Part shown: positions 36,273 to 44,986 of the stretch, piece by piece | How the letters are laid out: each line of letters opens with the position of its first letter | How positions within the stretch are numbered: the stretch's first letter is position 1 | Origin: Rubripirellula lacrimiformis | Lineage (GTDB): Bacteria; Planctomycetota; Planctomycetia; Pirellulales; Pirellulaceae | Reading direction: 5' to 3' | NCBI RefSeq assembly: GCF_007741535.1 | Contig: NZ_CP036525.1 | Coordinates: 1-64,000, forward strand | Length of the DNA stretch: 64,000 nucleotides | Translations under genes and position numbers: made by a program | The notes under the pieces: generated by a model | The model's input: only the letters and a program-made list of their open reading frames with translations | Told to the model about the DNA's origin: nothing | Database searches by the model: none

Positions 36273-37339
36273 CGTGACAGCTCCAGCCAATTCGGGTGAT
36301 GCTCGGCGTGATCGGCGATCTCGTCCAGAATCGATGCCACCGGAATCTCTGGTTGCCATCCCCAGACCGATTCGGCTAGCGAAGAATCCAGTACAACCCA
36401 CGGTAAATCAAACTTCCGAATTTGGTCGCTGGGCTGAACCGGATGGACACCGAATCGATCGTCGCACCAACGTGTCAGTTGTTTCAGCGACATGGCCGAT
36501 GCGGTCCCACCGCTGACGTTGACTCGCGATGGCTGGTCGCTGCCGCCGGTGGTGATTTGACGATCGATCAGCCGTGCCAAATCCTGGGGATGCAAACAGT
36601 CGCGGACCTGATGCCCGCTGCCACCGAAGCCCAGGTAACGAAGCGGCCGACGGCGACGGTGACTGTGGACCCAGTAAGTAAAGATGCCCTGATCGGACCG
36701 CCCAAATTGACCCGCACCTCCGATCACTCCACAGCGGTTGATCCAAACCGGGAAATCGAATGCCAATCCGTATTCCAGTGCCATCGTTTCCGATGCCAAC
36801 TTGGTCGCACCGTACAACGATACCGGTGCAGAGGTGGCGAACGATTCGCTGATGCCTCGAGGCGATATTCCCGTGATCGAGCCGTCCAACCGGTCTGCCG
36901 CCACAACGAACCCCTCGTCGTCGACGTCCAGTGGTAACCGCGTCAGGGGATCGATGGAGTACACCCGGCTGGTGCTTAGCAAGACGAAACCGGAACGGTG
37001 CTGGTGACAAAATTCCAACAGATTCAGCGTCCCCAACAGGTTGTGTTCGACCGATTGGCGACTGGAATAGGATTCGCCAACGCCGGCCAGCACGCTGGGC
37101 AGTGCCGATCCATCGATGACCCAGTCGACCGGCCCGATCGATTCCAGATCGCTGCGCATCCGAACGTCACCATGGATCAGCCGCACACCGCGATCGATCA
37201 GATCCTGGCGATTGGTTTCGCTGCCGTTGCGAGCCAGATTGTCGATACCATAGATTTCTGCGTCCGAATGGGCCGATAGCCAGTAGCGAGCGATGCAGGA
37301 TCCGACGAAACCGCAGACGCCGGTGATCAAAATTTTCAA
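36269..37339 (-). CDS. NAD-dependent sugar epimerase, CDP-paratose-2-epimerase-like
   Basis: The ~356-residue product is an extended SDR enzyme. The Rossmann motif is ITGVCGFVGS, the active site YGATK (Tyr-x3-Lys) follows APVSL, and NRCGVIGGAGQFGRSDQGIF is characteristic of the CDP-tyvelose/paratose epimerase branch. It would convert a nucleotide sugar. The TTG at 37339 (LKILITG) is chosen because longer forms run into the divergent HIT gene. It is first in a three-gene operon with two glycosyltransferases, so it may supply their donor sugar. Confidence 0.83.
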   Translation of the reverse strand: MKILITGVCGFVGSCIARYWLSAHSDAEIYGIDNLARNGSETNRQDLIDRGVRLIHGDVRMRSDLESIGPVDWVIDGSALPSVLAGVGESYSSRQSVEHNLLGTLNLLEFCHQHRSGFVLLSTSRVYSIDPLTRLPLDVDDEGFVVAADRLDGSITGISPRGISESFATSAPVSLYGATKLASETMALEYGLAFDFPVWINRCGVIGGAGQFGRSDQGIFTYWVHSHRRRRPLRYLGFGGSGHQVRDCLHPQDLARLIDRQITTGGSDQPSRVNVSGGTASAMSLKQLTRWCDDRFGVHPVQPSDQIRKFDLPWVVLDSSLAESVWGWQPEIPVASILDEIADHAEHHPNWLELSR

Positions 37340-37461
37340 TGTGAAAGTCCCGAGTCGGGGAAGATGCGGACGCAAACCGGCAACGCAGTATAACGACGTG
37401 TCGGATAGGATAATCCGATCGAGCTTCTGAACCTGCAACCCTATCGAGTCGAAAACTAGCG

Positions 37462-37800
37462 ATGCCATCGATTTTTACCAAAATCATCGACCGAGAAATT
37501 CCCGCCGAAATCCTGCACGAAGACGACGTGTGTTTGGCCTTTCGTGACATCAGCCCCAAAGCGCCGACGCACTTTTTGGTGATTCCCAAGAAGGAAATCG
37601 TGTCGCTGGCCGATCTGACCGAAGCGGACGAAGCCATCGTCGGACGCTGCATCATCGTGGCATCCCAGGTCGCCGCCGCCGAAGGTTTGGAAGGTGGCTA
37701 TCGGTTGGTGTGCAACTGTGGCGACGATGGTGGTCAGGAAGTCCCCCATTTGCACTTCCACGTCATGGGCGGCCGAAAAATGACCTGGCCACCAGGTTAA
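37462..37800 (+). CDS. HIT-family nucleotide hydrolase (HinT-like)
   Basis: The 112-residue product is a HinT-type purine phosphoramidase. It starts SIFTKIIDREIPAEILHEDD, contains FRDISPKAPTHFLVIPKKEI, and ends with the histidine triad HLHFHVMGGR. Length is standard. It stands alone, divergent from the sugar operon and followed by a palindromic repeat. Confidence 0.95.
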   Translation: MPSIFTKIIDREIPAEILHEDDVCLAFRDISPKAPTHFLVIPKKEIVSLADLTEADEAIVGRCIIVASQVAAAEGLEGGYRLVCNCGDDGGQEVPHLHFHVMGGRKMTWPPG

Positions 37801-37819
37801 GTCCGGCCCGCAACCAACC

Positions 37820-37923
37820 CGTAGGCCGAAACAAGCGCAGCGCTGTTCCGGCATGTTTCGGGGGTAGGCGGAATTTGCTCGCTTGCCGGATCTGCGTCGC
37901 TCCGCTCCTTGTTCCGGCCTACG
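37820..37923. repeat. REP-like palindromic element
   Basis: CGTAGGCCGAAACAAGCGC (from 37820) is inverted at the other end (GTTCCGGCCTACG, ending 37923). Within it lie further short inversions around TTCCGGC. The unit fills the space between two converging genes. Similar CGTAGGCCGGAACAAG units are scattered in many planctomycete genomes, usually linked to REP-associated transposases. No such transposase is in this window. Confidence 0.7.
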
Positions 37924-37934
37924 ACACTGTCCAG

Positions 37935-40900
37935 CTACGGTGCCGCGATCACTTCGCCGCCGTCTTTGGTGATCAACTTTTGCAGCTTCTCGACATCGAC
38001 CGGCTTCATCGTCTGCACCCATCCGTGGGCAAGCAAGTACGTGATCGAATCGGCGTCCTTCATCTCCGCAATTTCCGTCAGGTCGGCCGGTTTGGTCCAC
38101 GGAACCGACGATTCGGCTTTCATCACCAGGATGGTGTTCGACAGGCCGTCACGGATGTCACGGATCTTGGTGCCTGTGTCTTGCCCCATCGCGCCGCTGC
38201 CGTCGGCAATGCCTTGATAGCTCGTGTGCCCGGTGGGTAAATCCGGATCGGCCGACGGATCGCCGTAGACCGCTGGCATCTTGTCGATCAGCTTCAAATT
38301 GGATTCGCTGTCCCATGGTTCATTGAACCGATACTGTTGAAACAGATCGGCTTCCTCAATGAACGGCAAGATCGCGACGCGCCACGAAAAGGGATAGATC
38401 TTGTCATCCTTCTTGACTCCGTGTGTCCCTACCCGTTCGATGGATACAGACGCAGGAAACTGTTTGTGCGCAGAATGAAAATTATGGAACGCTAGTCCAA
38501 TCATCTTCAGGTTTCGCTGATCGGACGACGGTGATGCAGCTTCAAAATCTCGCTGGTGCAGGATCAAGTAGCTTTCCAATCCGATCGATTTCAATTCGGC
38601 CAGGTGCAGTAGCGCTCGTAACGTCGCTTCACGTTGGCCCGAATCAAGCTTTCTGATGGGGGCTGATGCGATGATCTTTTCCACTTCCTGCTCATCGACC
38701 GGCAGATCGCCGAGGCGTTTTAGGAGCAACAGTTCCTGTGGATCAGTCAAATGATCATCAAAGTTATCGGGATCCGATCCTATCAATGATGGCCGGACCA
38801 TCAGTAACTGAACTAGATCATCGGCCAGGAAACGATAGGTTCCTGCAAAGGCCTTGTCCTTAAGTGCTTTTTCCTTGAAGGGACTCCGATGATCAAAATT
38901 CAATTTGATTTGTTTTTCGGCATCGCCTTGCAATTCGAATTTCCCGAAATCAAATGCAGGGGTGGAATTGAGGAGATAGACCCGGTTACCGTCGAAGCAG
39001 AAAAGTTTGCTGGCGGAAGATCTCCAAACCCCTTGGAATCGTTGCTGATCGTCCGGTGCGACGTTCGGTTTGGGCGCAACTTGGGCGTTTGAAATCGCAG
39101 TCGGTGTGCCCGCAGGTTTAACGGGATTCACCAGTCCGCTGCTGAGGCTGTCCATCAAGTACTGGACTTCCTGCTGTGTGAACTTCCCGGTGATGACAAG
39201 GTCGCGGCCAACTTGGCTTTGAATGATGGGAGCCATGCGAATGCTGCCGTTGACCATGATCGCCAGCCTGCGGCGAAGGTTGGCACCGGTCAGCGCTTTC
39301 ATCCTGTTTCCGGCTTCCTCCGTCAGTCTTAGTTCCAGCCGTTCGGTGCCGCGGCTTTGAATCGTTTCGATCTCGCGACGCAGGGTGCCATCGGCGAACA
39401 TGATCGACTTGGATGTATCGATCAATCCGTATCGAATGCCGTCTGCCTCGGCTCCTGCGGGAACAGCGATGTCGGGATCATCGACACGCACCCAATGAAA
39501 ACGTGAGTCTGGTGCCGGCGCAGCGGTCGGATGGAACCCATGTTGTTCCATGTGCGACTGGGCTTGTTCATCGGTCGCCAGGATGCCAAGCATCAAGAAC
39601 ACGTTCTCGGGTGCCTCAACAGGCGGCGCCACCGCAACCGTTTTGTCATGCTGATGTTCTTCGATACCGGTCACCTGCGGATCGTCGCCAGGTGGAACCG
39701 ATGGTTTCGGTTGAATGCTGATTTCGCTGCCTTCGGGTGCCTCCATCGTCACCACCGTTCCGTCGGGATGTTTGACGCGGATCAGGGTACCGCCGAACAT
39801 GCCGCCGAAAAGACCGATGATCAGTCCCAGGAAGCCGGCTCCGATCGCAAACGGCATCGGTACGGTGCGTCGCCACCATGACTTGGTTCTAGGCTTGGCA
39901 GGATGGGTCGTTCTTGCTTTTTCGTCCGTTGGCGAAAGCGTGATCGCTTGCCCGATCAACGCCGGCAGGTTCGACCCGCCAGCCAACGTGGCCAATGCCC
40001 GGGCGACCGCGTCGGGTGTTTGCGGGCGGGACGCGGGATCTTTGGCCAGCATCGACGCGACCAGTTTGACCAGATCGGCCGGTGCGGATGCAATCTGATC
40101 GCTCAGGGCAGGTGGATCGGCTGATACATGGGCGGTCATCTTGGCGAAAACGGTGCCGTATTCGGGACCGACGAAAGGAGCCGATCCGGTCAGCAGTTTG
40201 AACAGGGTACAACCCAACGCGTAGATGTCGGCTCGCACGTCGACCTGGCGGCTGTCGGATACTTGTTCCGGTGCGATGTAGTCGGCTGTTCCCATCGCGT
40301 GCCCGGTCGCGGTCAGTTCCGCGTGCTCTGGCGAACGATCTTGTAACCGGGCCAGTCCTAGATCCAATAGTTTGACTTCGCCGCCCCGACCGAGCATCAC
40401 GTTGGACGGTTTGACATCGCGGTGCACGAACCCTTGGTCGCTGGTGTACTGCAGCGCCACCGCCACCTGGCGGACGATCTCGCAAGCATCGGCTGTATCG
40501 ATCGGACCGGTGCGAGCGATCAATTGCCCCAGATCCAGTCCATCGATGTACTCGGTCACCAAGACGGCGGTTCCGTCGATGTCGCGAGCATCGTGGGCGG
40601 TGACAACGCCCGGATGGCTCAGTCGACCGACCGCCCGCATTTCGCCCTCGAACCGTTCTCGCATGCGAGCATCGGCAAGCCGATGTTGGGCCAAGACTTT
40701 CAGTGCCACCTGACGCCCCAATTTGGTATGTCGGGCCAGATAAACGTTGCCCATCCCGCCACGGCCCAGCGGCCGGATGATCTCGTATTCGCCGATCGTG
40801 GCGGCGTGGTCCAGCGATCCGGTGCTCCCGATCGCATGGATGGCACGATCCACCGCCAATTGGCAGTCCGGTTCGATATTCCATGGGGATGCCGCATCGC

Positions 40901-41078
40901 CATCTCGCAGCGCATCGACCAACGAATCGTCTTCTGAATCGAAGCCATCCAGTTCGTTTTGGCACTTCGAGCAATCAGCCAAATGGACCAACAATTCATC
41001 GCTGTCGTGATCCGGCAATCTGCCCAGCGTGAAATCTTTCAGTCGGTCGCTGGGCGGACACTTGGTGGCGGTCATCAT
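37935..41078 (-). CDS. Ser/Thr protein kinase fused to SecDF-head-like and DUF1559 domains
   Basis: The 1047-residue product has five parts. (1) A zinc-type anti-sigma-like start with His32, Cys36 and Cys39 (HLADCSKC). (2) A Hanks kinase from ~97 to 365: GRGGMGNVY loop, Lys127 (VALKVL), HRDVKPSN, DLG in place of DFG, and GTADYIAPEQ. (3) A transmembrane segment (FAIGAGFLGLIIGLFGGMFG). (4) A SecDF P1-head-like domain (LTEEAGNRMKALTGANLRRR, then LAIMVNG and ITGKFTQQEVQYLM). (5) A C-terminal DUF1559 domain (NLKMIGLAFHNFHSAHKQFP, SWRVAILPFIEEADL). A region before DUF1559 may be the planctomycete TIGR03067-type domain. It likely senses envelope state and phosphorylates cytosolic targets. The start has GGAG upstream. 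Confidence 0.88.
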   Translation of the reverse strand: MMTATKCPPSDRLKDFTLGRLPDHDSDELLVHLADCSKCQNELDGFDSEDDSLVDALRDGDAASPWNIEPDCQLAVDRAIHAIGSTGSLDHAATIGEYEIIRPLGRGGMGNVYLARHTKLGRQVALKVLAQHRLADARMRERFEGEMRAVGRLSHPGVVTAHDARDIDGTAVLVTEYIDGLDLGQLIARTGPIDTADACEIVRQVAVALQYTSDQGFVHRDVKPSNVMLGRGGEVKLLDLGLARLQDRSPEHAELTATGHAMGTADYIAPEQVSDSRQVDVRADIYALGCTLFKLLTGSAPFVGPEYGTVFAKMTAHVSADPPALSDQIASAPADLVKLVASMLAKDPASRPQTPDAVARALATLAGGSNLPALIGQAITLSPTDEKARTTHPAKPRTKSWWRRTVPMPFAIGAGFLGLIIGLFGGMFGGTLIRVKHPDGTVVTMEAPEGSEISIQPKPSVPPGDDPQVTGIEEHQHDKTVAVAPPVEAPENVFLMLGILATDEQAQSHMEQHGFHPTAAPAPDSRFHWVRVDDPDIAVPAGAEADGIRYGLIDTSKSIMFADGTLRREIETIQSRGTERLELRLTEEAGNRMKALTGANLRRRLAIMVNGSIRMAPIIQSQVGRDLVITGKFTQQEVQYLMDSLSSGLVNPVKPAGTPTAISNAQVAPKPNVAPDDQQRFQGVWRSSASKLFCFDGNRVYLLNSTPAFDFGKFELQGDAEKQIKLNFDHRSPFKEKALKDKAFAGTYRFLADDLVQLLMVRPSLIGSDPDNFDDHLTDPQELLLLKRLGDLPVDEQEVEKIIASAPIRKLDSGQREATLRALLHLAELKSIGLESYLILHQRDFEAASPSSDQRNLKMIGLAFHNFHSAHKQFPASVSIERVGTHGVKKDDKIYPFSWRVAILPFIEEADLFQQYRFNEPWDSESNLKLIDKMPAVYGDPSADPDLPTGHTSYQGIADGSGAMGQDTGTKIRDIRDGLSNTILVMKAESSVPWTKPADLTEIAEMKDADSITYLLAHGWVQTMKPVDVEKLQKLITKDGGEVIAAP

Positions 41079-41189
41079 CGGGGTCTCCCCTCATCGTGGC
41101 GTGTTCACAGACTGTTCTAGGGTATCTCACCTAGATGAACGCAAACGTCTGACACCATTTTCTGCGTTTTGTCATTTCGGCTGCTTTTA

Positions 41190-41299
41190 GGACCGTCGGA
41201 ACGATCCGTGGCGGTCGTTGGAGTGGGATTCGCTAGAATTCGTTCACCTGCAATGATTTCTGGCGAAATCCACGACGCCCGTTATCGTTCCAACGGTCC
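41190..41299. repeat. 110-bp cruciform repeat upstream of secreted protein gene (copy A)
   Basis: Arms of ~45 bases are inverted around a short loop: GGACCGTCGGAACGAT at the left end and ATCGTTCCAACGGTCC at the right end, and inner GTGGGATTCGCTAGAATTC with GATTTCTGGCGAAATCCAC. It is closely similar to 50937-51046, which has the same length and the same distance class to a start codon. Confidence 0.9.
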
Positions 41300-41351
41300 G
41301 TCACGCGTCGGGCTGCTCGAAAACCAACCCGCTTTCGTAGAAAGAAAAACC

Positions 41352-42860
41352 ATGTCGATCCGTGTTCAACGGCCTTTGTTTCCGGCCCTGGTTTTCGCTT
41401 TGGCGGGGGCACTTGGAATGCAGGCGAATCTGGCCCCAACCTGTTGGGCCCAGCAGGCCGCCGATACGCCGGAGTCCACGACGGAAGCCGAACCGACCAA
41501 GGCCCAGCCGACCAAATCCGCATTGATCGACACCTTGAACGATGTTTTCCGACTGCTGGAAAAGGAAGACTACTTGGCCGCGTCGGAATATTTCAGCCTG
41601 CCGCCCGATTTCCCACCCGAACTCCGACCCGGAATGCTCAGCGACATTATCCGCCTGAACGAGATCTCGCAGAGCGGGATCGACGTGCTGAACCAAGATG
41701 CCACGTTCGGTCCCGCCACCGAAACCTTCGGATCCCAGCGGGCCAAGGTGCATGCTGAACGCGCCCAGGTCGATGTGAACCAGTGCTATGGTTTTTATCA
41801 CACCACCGACCGCGAAACCGGCGAAGTGATGGCGTTTTGGGATGGGGACGGTTTCAAGCTGACGCGACTGGATGATGTGGGAAAATTGGCGCCTTCCGAC
41901 GCTGCCGATTCAGTGGCGATGAAGTCCGAAGCCGAGGTCAGGAAGCCAAAAGCCATCCCCCATTTGGAATTGATGGGGCATCAACCAATCGTCCAACCGG
42001 TTGTCGATATCGCTGCGATCGCGCAAAGCCTTCCGCAACTGGAATCCGCCGCCAATGCGAACCCATTGGACGTCGCCGCACGCGCCAACTACGCGATGGC
42101 GCTGTACCAAATCGGAAACTATCCGCTGGCTTGGACGCAACTGCGGGTCGCAGGGAAGATCGATCCGAACCACTCGGGCGCCGCCCAAGGAATGACCGTG
42201 CTGTTCAAAAAGTTTGAATCGCTAAGCGTGTTCACCGTCGGTATGCCTCCCGAAACCGTGATCGGATTGTTGGGCGACCCCGACCAAGTGATCGAATTGG
42301 GCGAAAGTCGGCAACGCCGCGTCTATGCGTTTTACGGGATCGATTTTCAAGAGGGGCGATTGCACGAGGTCATCGATTTGCGCGGTGCCACCGAAGCGAT
42401 GTTCCAACCCAAAGAAATCGTCACCGTTGATTTGGACGGCCGTGGTTGGCGGTGTGGCAGCCGTAACAAAGCGAACCGACAAATCACAGCGCTTTACTAC
42501 TTGCCTGGTGAAATGATTTCCAATTGGACCGAACAGGTCGAAGTCCAGCGGATCATGGATGCTGCCGGGATGGGAACGATGATGGAGATTGCCGAGAGCA
42601 TGATTGCACAAGTCTTGGCGGCAAACCCAAACATGAAGTATCAGATTCTCGACACCCAGGACGACTCGGTGATCGTCGCTCTGGAACTGCCCGAGCTTCC
42701 CGATTTTGCCAAACGTCACCAACTGATCCGGCTCTTCCAAGGCCAACAGGACGTGCATCGCTTGGCGTACACGTTGAAGGTGGACCAACCGACCCAGGAA
42801 ACTCAGATGAAATGGTTGGCGATCATGAAATCGGCCAATCTAGAATCGACACAAAAATGA
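41352..42860 (+). CDS. Secreted protein with TPR-like and SmpA-like segments, unknown function
   Basis: The 502-residue product from the ATG at 41352 has a signal peptide (FPALVFALAGALGMQ). Residues ~230-290 look like a TPR pair (NPLDVAARANYAMALYQIGN). Next comes a GMPPETVIGLLGDPDQV segment resembling the lipoprotein SmpA/BamE pattern (G-M-x-x-x-x-V-x-x-L-G-x-P). The end is helical. No enzyme motif is seen. A 110-bp cruciform repeat ends 52 bases upstream. Function unknown. Confidence 0.75.
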   Translation: MSIRVQRPLFPALVFALAGALGMQANLAPTCWAQQAADTPESTTEAEPTKAQPTKSALIDTLNDVFRLLEKEDYLAASEYFSLPPDFPPELRPGMLSDIIRLNEISQSGIDVLNQDATFGPATETFGSQRAKVHAERAQVDVNQCYGFYHTTDRETGEVMAFWDGDGFKLTRLDDVGKLAPSDAADSVAMKSEAEVRKPKAIPHLELMGHQPIVQPVVDIAAIAQSLPQLESAANANPLDVAARANYAMALYQIGNYPLAWTQLRVAGKIDPNHSGAAQGMTVLFKKFESLSVFTVGMPPETVIGLLGDPDQVIELGESRQRRVYAFYGIDFQEGRLHEVIDLRGATEAMFQPKEIVTVDLDGRGWRCGSRNKANRQITALYYLPGEMISNWTEQVEVQRIMDAAGMGTMMEIAESMIAQVLAANPNMKYQILDTQDDSVIVALELPELPDFAKRHQLIRLFQGQQDVHRLAYTLKVDQPTQETQMKWLAIMKSANLESTQK

Positions 42861-43045
42861 ACTCGTTCGCCATCACCGCCGGCTGCGATGATCTGCCGCA
42901 ACTGTTTCCGATCGTCGGTTGGCCTACATTAACGTGACATTCTCTGGCTGGGAGAATCGATCCTTGTCCCCGCCAGGGGCGACCGCGAAGGATCATCCCT
43001 TCGTTCAAGCTTTGTTTGCGTCCATGACGAACAGGTGACGCGGTA

Positions 43046-44185
43046 GTGGCGACCAAGAACATCGTACTGTTGGGCATCGGTCACACCAATGCACACATCG
43101 TCCATCAATGGATTGACGATCCGATCGAAGATTGCACGTTGACATGCGTCAGCAGGTTTCCCGGCGCGACCTATTCGGGAATGTTGCCAGGAACGTTGGG
43201 GTGGCAGTTCCGCCAGGATCAAATGCGGATCGACTTGGCCGCGTTGTGCGATCGAGCGGGGGCGAAATTGGTGCTTGCGGAAACCAATGGTTTGGATCTG
43301 CCGACCGGCAAGCTTCATTTTGCGGACCACGACTCCATCGCCTTCGACGCGCTATCGATCGGTGTCGGTTCGATGCCCGCAGGTTGGGAATTGCACGATT
43401 CTGCGAAGTCGTTGGTCCCGATCAAACCGATGCAAACGTTTCTACAGCGGCTTGAACAACGGATCGACGTCGTGGGCGATTGCGGCGAGGGACCGTTGAA
43501 GGTCGCCATCGTTGGCGGCGGCGTCGCCAGTGTCGAGATCGCTTTGTGTTTGCATCAGCAATTCGAAAAGCGAGAACAGAGCCGCAAGTTTTCCATCGCG
43601 ATCTTTACCAGCAGCGACACGGTGGCCGGCGGGATGAAGCCACGCAGCGTGAGAAAAATTCAGCGGTTATTGAAATCGCGAAACATTTCGGTCACGCACG
43701 GGTCGCCAGTAACGCAGGTCACAGACGCATCGATCACGACCGAAGATGGTCGTCGATTCGACACCGATGTCGTGATCTGGGCCACCGGGGCGGCGGCTCC
43801 CAAGGTGCTGGGAAAGCTGTCGCTACAGACCGATGATCGTGGCTTCATCGCGACTTCGGGCACACTGCAATCCCTGTCCGATCGGCGCGTCTTCGCCGTC
43901 GGTGATGCGGGCACGATCCTGCAGTCCCCATCCCCCAAAGCGGGTGTCTACGCCGTCAGGCAATGTCCAATCCTGTGGCATAACTTGCGATCGTTCTTGT
44001 CGGGTGGAACGATGAAGACTTTCCAGCCGCAGTCAGACTTCCTGAAGCTGCTGAACACCGGCGACGGCAAAGCACTGCTGCAGTACGGTCCGATCACGGT
44101 CCATGCCCGTTGGTGCTGGCATCTTAAAACGTGGATCGACAAGCGATTCATTTCCGAGTTTCAAACCCCAAAATTGGATGGTTAG
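43046..44185 (+). CDS. NAD(P)/FAD-dependent oxidoreductase
   Basis: The 379-residue product is a pyridine nucleotide-disulfide-type flavoprotein without the disulfide. The FAD loop is IVLLGIGHTNAHIV, the NAD loop VAIVGGGVASVEIAL, and the second FAD motif RRVFAVGDAG. The segment CVSRFPGATYSGMLPGTLGW and the AGVYAVRQCPILWHNL stretch match the type of oxidoreductase that is sometimes fused to SelD or related to type 2 NADH dehydrogenases. The start is GTG. It is three bases ahead of the methyltransferase gene. Substrate not known. Confidence 0.85.
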   Translation: MATKNIVLLGIGHTNAHIVHQWIDDPIEDCTLTCVSRFPGATYSGMLPGTLGWQFRQDQMRIDLAALCDRAGAKLVLAETNGLDLPTGKLHFADHDSIAFDALSIGVGSMPAGWELHDSAKSLVPIKPMQTFLQRLEQRIDVVGDCGEGPLKVAIVGGGVASVEIALCLHQQFEKREQSRKFSIAIFTSSDTVAGGMKPRSVRKIQRLLKSRNISVTHGSPVTQVTDASITTEDGRRFDTDVVIWATGAAAPKVLGKLSLQTDDRGFIATSGTLQSLSDRRVFAVGDAGTILQSPSPKAGVYAVRQCPILWHNLRSFLSGGTMKTFQPQSDFLKLLNTGDGKALLQYGPITVHARWCWHLKTWIDKRFISEFQTPKLDG

Positions 44186-44188
44186 TTC

Positions 44189-44926
44189 ATGTATCTTCCC
44201 AAGGTTTCCTGTACCGTTTTCGCCGTGCTTGCGTTCACGCTTCTGACAAGTTCACAGATCGATGCGCAAGACACTGCTGTTGCCGAACCCGCCCAAGTCA
44301 CGTTGCCGGCGGGGATCAATGACAAATTTAAAGACCCCGAATTGAACGTTGACGAATGGCTGGAACGGTTCGAGGTGGAAAGCCGCGAAGTCTATGTCGC
44401 TCGTAAGCAAGTTTTGAAGGCATGTGAGATCAAGCCGGGCGAAAGGATCGCCGACGTGGGTGCGGGTACCGGTTTCTATAGCCAACTGTTCGCCAAGACG
44501 ACCGGCTGGGACGGTTGGGTCTATAGCGTCGACATCGCACCGAAATTTTTGCAACACATCGCCAAGCGGGCCACCGACGATGGGATCGAAAACCTGACGA
44601 CGGTGCTGGGGACCGACGTCTCGATCCGTTTGCCGCCGGAGTCCGTGGATATGGTTTTCATCTGCGATACCTATCACCACTTCGAGCAACCGGCCAAGTC
44701 GCTGGCATCGATCTACCGTGCACTGAAACCGGGTGGGCGATTGATCATGATTGATTTCAATCGGATCCCAGGTCAGTCACGCGAGTTTCTGATCGGCCAC
44801 GTTCGTGCTGGCAAGGAAGTGTTCCAGAGCGAGGTCGTTGCGGCAGGATTCACGTTCATCGATGAAGTCCAAGTGGACGCCTTTGAAGAGAACTATCTGC
44901 TGCGTTTCAGCAAGCCGAAGAATTGA
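44189..44926 (+). CDS. SAM-dependent methyltransferase with predicted export signal
   Basis: The 245-residue product has a class I methyltransferase fold. Motif I is IADVGAGTGFYS, followed by VYSVDIAPKF, an acidic IICDTYHHFEQP-like segment (VFICDTYHHFEQP) and LKPGGRLIMIDF. The first ~28 residues (VFAVLAFTLLTSSQIDAQ) look like a cleavable signal peptide, which is odd because the cofactor is cytosolic. It follows the oxidoreductase after three bases and precedes cydAB. Substrate unknown. Confidence 0.85.
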   Translation: MYLPKVSCTVFAVLAFTLLTSSQIDAQDTAVAEPAQVTLPAGINDKFKDPELNVDEWLERFEVESREVYVARKQVLKACEIKPGERIADVGAGTGFYSQLFAKTTGWDGWVYSVDIAPKFLQHIAKRATDDGIENLTTVLGTDVSIRLPPESVDMVFICDTYHHFEQPAKSLASIYRALKPGGRLIMIDFNRIPGQSREFLIGHVRAGKEVFQSEVVAAGFTFIDEVQVDAFEENYLLRFSKPKN

Positions 44927-44986
44927 TTTCGATCGCGGCTGATCAAACCAACCAATCGCGAAATATCGCAGGAGAGCGGGAACACG

